Assembly: GCA_041538025.1 (NCBI GenBank)
Contig: JBGOEV010000004.1
Span: 23,846-87,845, forward strand
DNA from: Thermosaccharophagus gerlachensis
GTDB lineage: Bacteria > Armatimonadota > Fervidibacteria > Fervidibacterales > Thermosaccharophagaceae
Length of the DNA: 64,000 nt
Direction: 5' to 3'
Position numbers and translations under genes: made by a program. Shown here one piece after another: positions 26,644-35,473 of the stretch. The notes beneath the pieces are model-generated. The model was not told the origin of the DNA. It was given only the letters and a program-made list of their open reading frames with translations, and searched no databases. Positions within the stretch are counted from its first letter, which is position 1, and the number at the start of each line of letters is the position of its first letter.

Positions 26644-26689
26644 GGCTTTGGCTTAAAGCTGAACACTCAACCGGTGAGTTGAAAGCCAT
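26642..26689 (+). promoter_or_regulatory. Nested inverted repeat upstream of rplS
   Basis: ATGGCTTT (26642-26649) and AAAGCCAT (26682-26689) are perfect 8-base arms. Inside are a small GCT/AGC-type hairpin (26651-26659) and ACTCA/TGAGT (26665-26669 and 26675-26679) around a five-base loop. If transcribed from lspA it could fold as a three-way junction. The left arm overlaps the TATAAT box, so transcripts from that box would lack it. Confidence 0.4.
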
Positions 26690-26772
26690 AATTTCCTAAC
26701 GGTTTAGATTGCCACCAACACAAAATTCATGTTATCTCTCCCTGTTGGAGCTTATGAGGTAGGTGAAGTGCG

Positions 26773-27201
26773 ATGGACATGCGCTTAATACAACAAGTTG
26801 AGCATCGTTATATGCGTAAGGACGCATTGCCTGACTTTAGACCCGGTGACATCGTGCGAGTAGTGACAAAGTATCTTGAAGGCGACAAGGAAAAGGAGAG
26901 CGTGTTTGAAGGCGTGGTGATAAGAAGGAGGGGCAGTGGCACAAGTGAAACATTTACCGTGAGGCGCATTGGAGCACACAATGTCGCTATAGAAAGGACC
27001 TTTTTCCTCCACTCGCCAACCATATTGCGTTTAGAGGTCATCAGGAGGCAAAAGGTGAGGAGGGCTCGTCTCTACTACCTGCGTGAACGCAAAGGTAAAG
27101 CAGCGAGGCTTAAGGAAGACAGAGTGAGAGCCGAAGCGGATAAAGCTCGCATGAAGGCAGCTAAAGACAAATCAGAGGGTGAACAAGCAAAAGCTGATTG
27201 A
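26773..27201 (+). CDS. rplS: 50S ribosomal protein L19 with C-terminal extension
   Basis: The core matches L19 closely: RPGDIVRVVTKYLEGDKE, VFEGVVIRRRGSG, SETFTVRRIG, VAIERTFFLHSP and the C-terminal VRRARLYYLRERKGKAARLKE. L19 lies at the 30S-50S interface. At 142 residues it exceeds the usual 115-120 by a charged Lys/Ala/Glu tail that is probably flexible. AGGTAGGTGA precedes the ATG. It is followed by lepB after 64 bases. In many bacteria rplS sits with rpsP-rimM-trmD; here those genes are absent and rplS lies between lspA and lepB. Confidence 0.95.
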   Translation: MDMRLIQQVEHRYMRKDALPDFRPGDIVRVVTKYLEGDKEKESVFEGVVIRRRGSGTSETFTVRRIGAHNVAIERTFFLHSPTILRLEVIRRQKVRRARLYYLRERKGKAARLKEDRVRAEADKARMKAAKDKSEGEQAKAD

Positions 27202-27265
27202 AGGTTCATCAACTCGTGAGTTGGCTTTACCAAGATTAAGCCTTCTTTATGGAAGGGGTGAGAAA

Positions 27266-27976
27266 ATGCGCTGGGAGTGGGCATCCTCGCCTCTTCTATG
27301 GTGTTCTGTGCTCGCGGTGCTGTTCATAGCGAAGGTTGCTTTGGCTCTCACATCTTGGGACAGGTTTGAGCCAATACGAAAACAGCTAAATGACATCGTT
27401 GAGGCTCTTCTATTCGCCCTCGCGCTCGTGCTGCTCATCATACGCCCATTTGTAGTGCACGCCTTCCACATCCCATCCCTATCAATGAGCCCGACGCTTG
27501 AGATTAACGACAAGATACTCGTAAGCAAATTTGTTTACCACCTCCGTCAGCCGAGGCGTCAGGAAGTGGTTGTATTTGAAGCACCACCAGAAGCACTCGT
27601 TTTGAGCACTCGCCCAGATCAGTCAACCTACATAAAACGAATCATTGGCATACCGGGCGATATGATTAGGATTGAGGGGGGACGGGTTTACGTAAACGGT
27701 GAAGAGCTGAACGAACCTTACGTTAAGTTGCACAGCTATGATAACTTCCCGGACGATTACATTGGGTGGCTGAGTGACAGCAAGCTCTCAAAACATGTCG
27801 TAGTGCGGGATGGTAAGAAATGGGTTGTTGTGCCCAAGGATTGTTATTTCGTGATGGGCGATAACAGGGCAAACAGCTCCGATAGCAGAAGATGGGGCTT
27901 TGTGAGCAAAAGAAGATTGCAGGGGAAAGCCCTTTTCCGCTGGTGGCCAATCTGGCGCATCGGTTTGATAGAGTAG
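27266..27976 (+). CDS. lepB: Signal peptidase I
   Basis: Two N-terminal membrane segments (about residues 9-29 and 46-65) precede the catalytic domain. The nucleophile is Ser73 in the motif SLSMSPTL, the general base Lys124 in TYIKRIIGIPGDMI, and the box E motif is FVMGDNRANSSDSRRWG. It removes signal peptides from Sec and Tat exports at the outer face of the inner membrane. GGGGTGAG before ATG 27266 decides the start over a 29-residue upstream extension overlapping rplS. An insertion of about 35 residues (YDNFPDDYIGWLSDSK region) before box E is slightly longer than in E. coli-independent short forms but common in cyanobacteria-like enzymes. Confidence 0.93.
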   Translation: MRWEWASSPLLWCSVLAVLFIAKVALALTSWDRFEPIRKQLNDIVEALLFALALVLLIIRPFVVHAFHIPSLSMSPTLEINDKILVSKFVYHLRQPRRQEVVVFEAPPEALVLSTRPDQSTYIKRIIGIPGDMIRIEGGRVYVNGEELNEPYVKLHSYDNFPDDYIGWLSDSKLSKHVVVRDGKKWVVVPKDCYFVMGDNRANSSDSRRWGFVSKRRLQGKALFRWWPIWRIGLIE

Positions 27977-28009
27977 CTTGAGCAAAAACAAAATCGTAGG
28001 TGAGAGGTT

Positions 28010-28789
28010 ATGAGGGTTGTTGTATTGGCATGTGTTGCCCTGTTGCTGTTCTCTCCTTGTTTTTGCATTGACCTTCTGACGAGGGAGATTGAGATACGAA
28101 TTGGGCGTCAGGCTGCTGTAGAGATTGAAAAGGAGTATGGTGGGGTGGTTAGCGAAGGTGTTTATGTTGAAAGAGTCCAACGCATAGGCTTCAAAATCTC
28201 ATCCGTGTGCCAAAGGAAGGATATTGCTTTTTCGTTCAAGGTGCTAAACAACGAGAAATGGCTAAATGCTGTTTCGCTCCCCGGAGGATATGTGTATGTC
28301 ACAAAGAAGCTCGTTGAAAGATGCTCAACGGATGATGAGCTTGCATTTGTTATTGGGCATGAAGTGGCTCACATAGCGATGAAGCATGCAAGGAAGCAAA
28401 TAAGCGAGAGACTCGCCTTGAGCATGGCTGCGAGCCTGTTTGCGGGTGACAGCGATGTAGTGCGAGTTGGCGTTGCCATTGCGTTGACGCTCCATGAACG
28501 CGGTTATTCACGCTTACATGAGCGCGAAGCCGACAAATACGGCACCATTTACATGATGCAAGTTGGCTACAACCCAATTGGGGCTATGAAAGTGCTACGC
28601 ATGTTTATCAAGATGGAAAGCTCAAGGGACGACGCTATAACTCGTCTTCTGCGCACGCATCCTCATCCGAAGGAAAGACTTAAGTATGTTCGTGCTGTCA
28701 TATCAAAGTATGGTAGCAAGTATGGCTTTGACTTGCAATCCATTGAGGAGCAGCTTAAGAAGGAAGAGGCACAGGAAGGTAAAAGGTGA
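28010..28789 (+). CDS. Secreted M48-family metalloprotease
   Basis: A signal peptide (VVVLACVALLLFSPCFC) is followed by an M48 peptidase domain. The zinc site is HEVAH (His117, Glu118, His121) with the third ligand in HEREADKYGT. The layout matches the BepA/LoiP/YcaL group of periplasmic proteases that handle misassembled outer-membrane proteins; BepA's C-terminal TPR domain is lacking, so it is closer to LoiP-type. A Cys near the signal end (LLFSPC) might be lipidated, but the lipobox is poor. GGTGAGAGG supports the ATG. It follows lepB by 33 bases. Confidence 0.88.
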   Translation: MRVVVLACVALLLFSPCFCIDLLTREIEIRIGRQAAVEIEKEYGGVVSEGVYVERVQRIGFKISSVCQRKDIAFSFKVLNNEKWLNAVSLPGGYVYVTKKLVERCSTDDELAFVIGHEVAHIAMKHARKQISERLALSMAASLFAGDSDVVRVGVAIALTLHERGYSRLHEREADKYGTIYMMQVGYNPIGAMKVLRMFIKMESSRDDAITRLLRTHPHPKERLKYVRAVISKYGSKYGFDLQSIEEQLKKEEAQEGKR

Positions 28790-28792
28790 TGT

Positions 28793-29632
28793 GTGTTGCC
28801 ACGCATAAAGCTTATCGCAATTGATGTTGATGGAACCCTTATTGGGTCAAGCAAAAAGCCAAGTGAGCGAGTCAAGGAAGCCATAAAGGCTGCGTTGAGC
28901 GCAGGGTGCGAGATAGTTCTATCAACTGGTAGAAGCCGTTATACGATGCGCCCGATAATGCATGAGTTGGATTTAAATGGACCTGTGATCCTCTTTGGCG
29001 GTGCTGTTGTGCTTCATTGGGGGAATGGTGATATTTGGCATCGTGTGCTTATGCCGAAGGAATTGGTGAAGGATGTTGTTGCAGTGATGAGGTCCTATGG
29101 CATTGGCGCAGTGATCATGGCTGATGGAACAGAAAGCGATTGTGTGGTTGCTGAGAGGCTTTTACCACCTACAGAACAATACATTCAGCGCAACAGAGAA
29201 AGGTTGGAATGGGTTGAAGACATGACGAAGGTAGTCCCATTTGAGCCAGCAACTGTTGCTGGGATCGGCAATGAGGAAGTAGCGATGAAATGTATACAGG
29301 AGCTGCGCGAGCGGTTTAAAGAGTCTCTCTCAATAGCTGTGTCATATAGCGTTGCATACGGTGGTTGGGTCGTTGAAGTGCATCATCGTGATGGCAATAA
29401 GGGCAAGGCGCTCAAGTTGGTCGCAGAGAAGCTCAGAGTAAAAAGGGAGCAAGTGATGGCTATAGGCGACAATTTGAACGACATTGACATGCTTGTTTAT
29501 GCTGGGTTTAGTGTTGCTATGGCGAACAGCCCTGAGGCTGTTAAACAAATTGCGGATGAGGTCGTGCCAAGCGCTGATGAAGATGGCGTAGCTCACGCAA
29601 TTTATAATTTCGTGTTGCAGGATACTGCTTGA
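28793..29632 (+). CDS. HAD-superfamily Cof-type phosphatase
   Basis: The four HAD motifs are visible: the nucleophile loop IAIDVDGTLI, motif II LSTGRS, the motif III lysine in GNKGKAL and motif IV GDNLNDIDML. A type IIB cap lies between motifs II and III. Length (279 residues) is typical for Cof/YidA hydrolases, which dephosphorylate sugar phosphates, FMN or related metabolites; substrate cannot be predicted. Start is GTG 28793 or TTG 28796, both downstream of AAAGGTGA at the previous stop; spacing slightly favours TTG. The gene overlaps its neighbour's translation signals, so coupling is likely. Confidence 0.88.
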   Translation: MLPRIKLIAIDVDGTLIGSSKKPSERVKEAIKAALSAGCEIVLSTGRSRYTMRPIMHELDLNGPVILFGGAVVLHWGNGDIWHRVLMPKELVKDVVAVMRSYGIGAVIMADGTESDCVVAERLLPPTEQYIQRNRERLEWVEDMTKVVPFEPATVAGIGNEEVAMKCIQELRERFKESLSIAVSYSVAYGGWVVEVHHRDGNKGKALKLVAEKLRVKREQVMAIGDNLNDIDMLVYAGFSVAMANSPEAVKQIADEVVPSADEDGVAHAIYNFVLQDTA

Positions 29633-29648
29633 ATGCCTTTGCGATGGG

Positions 29649-29676
29649 GTGACAAAATTTAAATCAGCGCTATAGA
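29649..29676 (+). promoter_or_regulatory. Candidate promoter for the TPR gene
   Basis: GTGACA (29649-29654, five of six to the -35 consensus) and TATAGA (29671-29676, four of six) are separated by 16 bases. They place the start of transcription near 29683, about 16 bases before the GTG start codon with GGGGGTGG between. Confidence 0.35.
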
Positions 29677-29698
29677 ACGCTTTTGGGGGTGGACTGAT

Positions 29699-31330
29699 GT
29701 GCGTGTAAACTATCGTATCCTATGGTTTGTCGTATGCGTGCTCACTTATGCAAGTATTGGCATGACAGCTGATGTCGTTGAAACATTCAACGAGGCTTGC
29801 GAGAAGTTCAATCAAGGTGATTATGACGCTGCATTGAAGGGCTTTCTAAGCGTGCTTGAAGTTAACCCCGAAGATGTTGATGCGCTCATATATGTGGGTT
29901 TGATTTACCTCAATAAGAAGCAGTATGACCAAGCCATTGTTAGCCTTGAGAAAGCCGTGAAATTGAAAGGCGACCCGCAAATGCTTGCGGTTGCATGGAA
30001 CAACTTGGGCTGTGCACTGCAGGCGAAAGATAGGCTTGATGAAGCCATAAACGCATACTCCGAAGCCACAAGGCTTAATGCTAAGATGAGTGAAGCATTC
30101 TTCAATCTCGGTAACGCCCTCCTGATGAAAGGGGTGCAAGCAGAGCGCCTCGGGGATGCAAAAGGCGCAGCTGAGGCTTATCAACAGGCTGTAAAGGCTT
30201 ATGAGCAAGTGATAGCGCTCTTTTCAGCTCGGCTTGAGCAAAAAGTGGACGAGAAGCATCTCGTGGCAGCGATGAAGGACGCGCTTGCTATGCTTTCAAC
30301 TTCCAAGTATGACCAAGCGCTTGAGCGCTTCAGAGCTATAGCGATGAGGCGATGTGATCAACCAGAGTTGCATAACAACCTTGGACATTGCTACATGCGC
30401 CTTGGCGCACGAGATAAGGCGATAGAGAGTTTTGCTCAAGCTGTCGGACTTGCACCACAAAGAGCATCTTACCATGCCGACCTCGGTTTAGCGTTGCTTG
30501 AACTGGGACGAGTTTCTGAAGCTATACCAGCGCTTGAAAAGGCTGTAAAACTCGGTGAGAGTTCACCTGATGTTAGCTATGCACTTGGACTTGCTTATGA
30601 GCAAAAGGGAAAGATAGCGGAAGCTGAAACTGCATATAAGCGTGCTACGGAACTTAACCCTCAATTCTGGGATGCACATGTGGCACTTGGCGAGTTGTAT
30701 GAGCGACAAAAGGCATTTGATAAAGCGCTTAACTCTTATCTGCTTGCAGCTGCGCTCAAACCTCAACCGTCACTGTTCAACAACATTGGAAGCCTCTATT
30801 TCCATCAAGGGAAATACAACGAAGCCATTCAGTATTTCAGTAAGGCGCTTAAGGAAGACCCAAACTTTGTGATAGCTCGCCGGAACTTGGCTATCGCATA
30901 CAGGGAGATCAAGGAATATGAAAAAGCAGCTTCTGAGTTGAGAGAAATTCTCAAGCTACAGCCGGAGAACATCGGGGTAAAAATTGAGCTTGCGGATGTG
31001 TTGATTGAGCTGAAGAGATACGATGAGGCAATGGAGCTGTGCAAGGATGTCTCAGCAAGAGACCCCAAAAATGCAGTTGTCAGGGTGCTTCTCGGGTTCA
31101 TCCATTACACGAGGGGCAACCTTGGTTTGGCATGGGATGAGTATAAGCGCGCAACCGAACTTGACCCAAAAAACGCTGATGCTTGGAACGGGCTTGGAGC
31201 AGTTTATGAGAGACAGGGCAAGTTGCAGGACGCTGAAAAGTGCTATAGGAAGGCTCTTGAGCTGGATCCAAAACACGAGATAGCAAGGAGAAACCTTGAA
31301 AGGGTTAAACAGCGCTTAGAGGGCGGTTAG
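29699..31330 (+). CDS. Secreted or periplasmic protein with about twelve TPR units
   Basis: GTG 29699 is preceded by GGGGGTGG. An N-terminal hydrophobic stretch (ILWFVVCVLTYASIGMTA) reads as a signal peptide. Nearly all the rest is consensus TPR, for example 'AEAYYxxAxxLNP', running to the C-terminus ('LQDAEKCYRKALELDPKHEIARRNLERV'). One spacer near residues 180-205 lacks the pattern. Such proteins are protein-interaction scaffolds at the envelope or in secretion; no partner is suggested by the neighbours. It has its own candidate promoter and a 193-base gap after it. Confidence 0.85.
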   Translation: MRVNYRILWFVVCVLTYASIGMTADVVETFNEACEKFNQGDYDAALKGFLSVLEVNPEDVDALIYVGLIYLNKKQYDQAIVSLEKAVKLKGDPQMLAVAWNNLGCALQAKDRLDEAINAYSEATRLNAKMSEAFFNLGNALLMKGVQAERLGDAKGAAEAYQQAVKAYEQVIALFSARLEQKVDEKHLVAAMKDALAMLSTSKYDQALERFRAIAMRRCDQPELHNNLGHCYMRLGARDKAIESFAQAVGLAPQRASYHADLGLALLELGRVSEAIPALEKAVKLGESSPDVSYALGLAYEQKGKIAEAETAYKRATELNPQFWDAHVALGELYERQKAFDKALNSYLLAAALKPQPSLFNNIGSLYFHQGKYNEAIQYFSKALKEDPNFVIARRNLAIAYREIKEYEKAASELREILKLQPENIGVKIELADVLIELKRYDEAMELCKDVSARDPKNAVVRVLLGFIHYTRGNLGLAWDEYKRATELDPKNADAWNGLGAVYERQGKLQDAEKCYRKALELDPKHEIARRNLERVKQRLEGG

Positions 31331-31522
31331 CCGTTTCGCTATTGGTCAACGAGAAAGCAAACATGAAAGCGTGTGCATCTCCTTCAGTGAGGTCAACATC
31401 TGTTTTAGCTTTGCGAGTCAAGCCATAGGGCTGTGTTAGCTCTCACCCTCAAGCTTGAAACCGAAGACACTTTTTCAGTATCTCGTTTCATCCGATGGCT
31501 TAGAATGTGCTACCTTTGAAGA

Positions 31523-32494
31523 ATGGCTCTGAGTAGCTCATGGTATGATAAGTTAGGAGCTGTCTTGGCTACAAAAGAGGCGATGCAACAAATGAAACGC
31601 ATCAGCGAGATAAGGAAGGTTGGGATCATAGCTGCGATGCATAAGAAGGATATTGAAACTGCGTTGCGCAAAGTTTTTTCATCGCTTGAAGCATGGGGTG
31701 TTGAGGTTTTGCTCCAAAGCGAGTGTGCCAAGTTGCTTGGCAAGATGAAACATTGTGTGAGCGATGCTGAAATAGCAGCTTCCGACATGATATTCTCGCT
31801 TGGTGGCGATGGATGCATGTTGAGTGCTGTAAGGATGGCAGTGGGGCATGGCACGCCTGTCCTTGGTGTTAGGGTTGGAGGGTTGGGATTTTTGAGTGAG
31901 GTTGACTGGCAAGATATTGATGAAGCTGTGGAAGCTATTCGCAACAACAACTATCTCATTGACCAAAGGAAACTTTTGCAAGCCACAGTTGAGAGGTGTG
32001 GAAATACCGTTTGGCTCAGCTATGGCTTAAACGACGTTGTTGTCTTGAGAGGTGCTCTCTCGCAAGTGCATATGTTTGAAGTGCGAGTTGACGGTGAATT
32101 GCTTATCTCTGAGTTTGCGGACGGCATCATCATAGCAACACCAACTGGCTCAACTGCTTATTCTCTCTCTGCTGGTGGACCGATAGTTGCTCCAGACGCA
32201 GATGTGTTGGTATTAACTCCTGTTTGTGCGCATGCACTCTATGTAAGGTCCATTGTCATGCCTCCTTCTTCGCGCTTTTCAATAAGGGCTATCGCAACAA
32301 AGGGCACAGAAATTGAAGCAGCCGTTATGGTTGATGGGCAGTTAACATTTGGGCTTTCAGAAGGTGATGTTGTCTCTGTAAGTTTTTCGGATCAAAAAGC
32401 CAACCTTGTCAGGCTGAGCAAGTTTCGCTTCATTGAGCGATTAAAGCAAAAGCTCAGATGGGGTTGCAGAGATGAAAACGCTACGGAGCGTTAG
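31523..32494 (+). CDS. nadK: NAD kinase
   Basis: The GGDG motif at residues 94-97 (FSLGGDGCML), the NAD-binding GLNDVVV and TPTGSTAYSLSAGGPIV are diagnostic of NadK, which phosphorylates NAD to NADP. Start ATG 31523 is the first in frame; ATG 31583 or 31592 would give a protein starting closer to the usual KVGIIA strand, and none has a strong ribosome site. It opens the nadK-recN-steA-steB block, an order known from actinobacteria and clostridia. In the 193 bases before it I see only weak pairings and no clear promoter. Confidence 0.92.
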   Translation: MALSSSWYDKLGAVLATKEAMQQMKRISEIRKVGIIAAMHKKDIETALRKVFSSLEAWGVEVLLQSECAKLLGKMKHCVSDAEIAASDMIFSLGGDGCMLSAVRMAVGHGTPVLGVRVGGLGFLSEVDWQDIDEAVEAIRNNNYLIDQRKLLQATVERCGNTVWLSYGLNDVVVLRGALSQVHMFEVRVDGELLISEFADGIIIATPTGSTAYSLSAGGPIVAPDADVLVLTPVCAHALYVRSIVMPPSSRFSIRAIATKGTEIEAAVMVDGQLTFGLSEGDVVSVSFSDQKANLVRLSKFRFIERLKQKLRWGCRDENATER

Positions 32495-32521
32495 CAGTAT
32501 GCAAAGCGATTTGAGGGGGCG

Positions 32522-34243
32522 ATGCAGGACATGCTCAAACTCCTCAGGGTAAAAAACCTCGCCCTCATTGATGAGCTTGAACTTGAGATGAAAGAAGGGT
32601 TGAATGTGCTTACAGGTGAGACAGGCGCAGGGAAATCAATCATCATAAACGCAATATCGTTAACAGTTGGTGGGAGGTTTGATATTGAGCAAATACGCTC
32701 AGGCGCTGATGCTGCTTTTGTTGAGGCTGTTTTTGATTTGAGGAAACATGAGACAGCCCGCAAGGCTATAAGCCAAATATGCGATAGTGAGGTTGAGAGC
32801 TTAAGCATATGCAGGATCATTGAGAGGAGTGGGAAAACGAAATGCACAATCAATGGTCGCCCCGCGAGCGTCAAACTCCTCAAACAAATAGGCTCCATGC
32901 TCGTTGACATTCATGGGCAACATGAACACCAGTCACTGCTCCATCCAGAAACACATCTTTCATACCTTGACAAGTATGGTGGTGAGCACATAAGCAGCCT
33001 GCTTGAAGAATACCGCTGTTTGTATGATGAGCTGATGAAGGTTGAAGGGTTGAAGAAACGCATCATGAGCAGTGAGAGGGAAAGAGAACAACGGATTGAT
33101 TTGCTTCGTTATCAAATGCGCGAGATTGATGCTGCAGCACTTCGTCCGGGTGAAGAAGAGGAGTTGCTCTCAGAGCGTCAAAGGTTGATTCATGCTGAGA
33201 AGCTCGCCGAGTCCGTTGGGCGCATAAAGAGGTTGCTCTGCGGGGATGAAGAGGTAGGTGGAGTATCCTCAATGCTCACTGATGTTTTGTATGAGCTCAA
33301 AAGGGCTTCTCGGTGGGATGAAAGCTTGAACGCATACCATAACCACATTGAACAGCTCCTCTATTCACTTGAGGACATCTCAATGTCCATTGAACGGTAT
33401 GCATCAAAGATTGAATTTGACCCAAGGAGACTTGAAGAGGTTGAGGGCAGGCTTGCTCTTATCAGCTCGTTAAAGCGCAAATATGGTGACAGCATTGAGG
33501 AGATACTCACCTACAGGGATAGGATAGCTCAAGAGTTAGCTATGCTTGAAGCGAGCGAAGAGCATATTGAGGAGCTTGAGAAGCTTTCGCTTGAGCTGCG
33601 CCAGAAACTTTCGCAAGTAGCTGGAGAGCTTTCAATGGCTCGCAAAATGGCAGCCAAGGAAATGGAGAAAGCAGTAGAGCATCAGCTCCGCTCACTTATG
33701 ATGGATAAAGCTCGCTTTAAAGTGTCAATCACCAATGAGGCTGATGAGGAAGGTTTGCAAGTTGGTGGTGAGAAAGTTGCTTTTGATAGGGACGGGATTG
33801 ATCGTGTTGAGTTCCTCATCTCCCCAAACCCCGGTGAGCCGTTGAAGCCGCTTGCGAAGATAGCTTCTGGTGGTGAGATGTCAAGGATCATGCTTGCTTT
33901 GAAGGCTCTTATAAGATCAACGCACGATATACCAACGCTCATCTTTGACGAAATAGATGTTGGGATCGGAGGGAGCGCAGCGGAAGCTGTCGGGGAGAGA
34001 CTCAAAAGCGTGTCCAAGTTCGCACAAGTGATTTGCGTTACTCATTTACCGTCAATTGCGTGCATGGCAGATGCACACATATATGTTGAGAAGGTCATAT
34101 CACATGGTCGGACGCTGATAAAAGTTCGCCACCTTTCGTTTGATGAACGTGTGAGAGAGATAGCACGAATGCTTGCTGGAAGAAGGGTAACTGAGACAAC
34201 GCTCAGGCAGGCTCAAGAGATGCTCCTTAGATACGCTGCATAG
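32522..34243 (+). CDS. recN: DNA repair ATPase RecN
   Basis: An SMC-like protein with Walker A GETGAGKS near residue 35, a central pair of coiled coils (about 150-370) and a C-terminal half with the ABC signature LASGGEMSRIMLALK and Walker B TLIFDEIDVGIGG. RecN bridges and processes DNA at double-strand breaks. Length (573) is normal. A G-rich ribosome site (GAGGGGGC) adjoins the ATG. It lies 27 bases after nadK and 34 before steA. Confidence 0.95.
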   Translation: MQDMLKLLRVKNLALIDELELEMKEGLNVLTGETGAGKSIIINAISLTVGGRFDIEQIRSGADAAFVEAVFDLRKHETARKAISQICDSEVESLSICRIIERSGKTKCTINGRPASVKLLKQIGSMLVDIHGQHEHQSLLHPETHLSYLDKYGGEHISSLLEEYRCLYDELMKVEGLKKRIMSSEREREQRIDLLRYQMREIDAAALRPGEEEELLSERQRLIHAEKLAESVGRIKRLLCGDEEVGGVSSMLTDVLYELKRASRWDESLNAYHNHIEQLLYSLEDISMSIERYASKIEFDPRRLEEVEGRLALISSLKRKYGDSIEEILTYRDRIAQELAMLEASEEHIEELEKLSLELRQKLSQVAGELSMARKMAAKEMEKAVEHQLRSLMMDKARFKVSITNEADEEGLQVGGEKVAFDRDGIDRVEFLISPNPGEPLKPLAKIASGGEMSRIMLALKALIRSTHDIPTLIFDEIDVGIGGSAAEAVGERLKSVSKFAQVICVTHLPSIACMADAHIYVEKVISHGRTLIKVRHLSFDERVREIARMLAGRRVTETTLRQAQEMLLRYAA

Positions 34244-34277
34244 GCATGTTACTGGGCAAACTTGAAAGGTGAGGAGT

Positions 34278-35429
34278 ATGAAGAGGGTTATAAAAGCACC
34301 AGCTCGCTTGGACAGGGTTACGAAGAACCTCGTAAAGAGATTGAAGCATGGCGAGATAGCTATCATATGCCATGAGGACATAGATATGCTTGCAGCGCGT
34401 GAGTTAATCAACGCAGGTGTGGTAGCAGTGATTAACGCACTGAGTTCAGCGACTGGCAACCTACCCCCTGATGGCGTAGCAACACTTATTTCATGTGGCA
34501 TCCCAGTTATTGATGAAGTCGGTGAAAAGATTTTTGAGGTTGTGCAGGACGGTGATATAGTGCTTGTTAACACTTTAACTGGTAGTGTTGAGTGTAACGG
34601 TGTTGTCTTCAATGGGAAGCCTTTGACCGAATCAGAACTTGCGGTAAAGACAGATGCCTTCTCAAAGCGTGTTGGCGACATCGTTAAGGCATTTGTTGAG
34701 AACACCATTGATTATATCCAACGAGAAGGCGTTGAAGTTTTAACTGCTCGTGTTCCAGAGCTGAAGCTAAAGACGGACTTGGTTGGCAAGCATGTCCTCA
34801 TAGTTGTTCGTGGGCGAGGTTGTGAAGATGACTTGAAAACGATAATGGCGTATGTAAGGGATAAGCGCCCAGTGTTAATCGGCGTTGATGGAGGGGCGGA
34901 TCTGCTCCTCAAATTTGGCTTGAAGCCAGATATAGTTATCGGTGACATGGATAGTGTTTCTGACAGAGCTTTAGAGCTTGCGCGTGACATAGTTGTGCAT
35001 GCATACCCAGATGGCAGAGCTCCCGGGATAAAGCGTATAAATGAGCTTGGTTTACAGGCAAGCGTGTTACCTGTTAGAGGGACAAGCGAAGATGCAGCTA
35101 TGTTACTTGCGTATGCGGGTGGCGCAAGCCTTATAGTTGCTGTAGGGACTCATACGGGCTTCCTTGAGTTCCTTGAGAAGGGGAGGAAAGGCATGGCGAG
35201 CACTTTCTTGGTTCGCCTACGCGTTGGGCACTTGCTCGTGGACGCGAAAGGAGTAAGCCAACTTTATTCTGGCAAGTTGAAGCTATGGCATATTGCACTG
35301 CTTCTGTTGATTGGGGCAATCATCGCCTTGGTTGTTGTGAAAGTCTCACCATACTCACTTAGCCTCCTAAGAGCGATCATGCTTTGGTTCTTCGTCAGGC
35401 TGGAAAAAATTTTCAGTTTCATATTTTGA
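34278..35429 (+). CDS. steA: SteA-like protein (putative cytokinetic ring protein)
   Basis: The N-terminal half (LKHGEIAIICHEDIDMLAARELI, ALSSATGNLPPDGVATLI) and the middle region resembling thiamine pyrophosphokinase (IGVDGGADLLLKFGLKPDIVIGDMDSVS) match the SteA family. A C-terminal transmembrane helix (about residues 338-360) precedes a short tail. In Corynebacterium SteA with SteB affects septation and cell-wall integrity; that function is known there, inferred here. GGTGAGG before ATG 34278 decides the start. It is followed by the SteB-like gene after 44 bases. Confidence 0.85.
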   Translation: MKRVIKAPARLDRVTKNLVKRLKHGEIAIICHEDIDMLAARELINAGVVAVINALSSATGNLPPDGVATLISCGIPVIDEVGEKIFEVVQDGDIVLVNTLTGSVECNGVVFNGKPLTESELAVKTDAFSKRVGDIVKAFVENTIDYIQREGVEVLTARVPELKLKTDLVGKHVLIVVRGRGCEDDLKTIMAYVRDKRPVLIGVDGGADLLLKFGLKPDIVIGDMDSVSDRALELARDIVVHAYPDGRAPGIKRINELGLQASVLPVRGTSEDAAMLLAYAGGASLIVAVGTHTGFLEFLEKGRKGMASTFLVRLRVGHLLVDAKGVSQLYSGKLKLWHIALLLLIGAIIALVVVKVSPYSLSLLRAIMLWFFVRLEKIFSFIF

Positions 35430-35473
35430 GCAATCGCTCCTAAAGATACCGAGGGCATGGCATTAATTGAAAC

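Noticed and set aside
31331..31522. Possible promoter and pairing (TGAAAC/GTTTCA) before nadK
   Set aside because: The arms are six bases with a 23-base spacer, and TAGAAT at 31501 has no matching -35; not strong enough to list.
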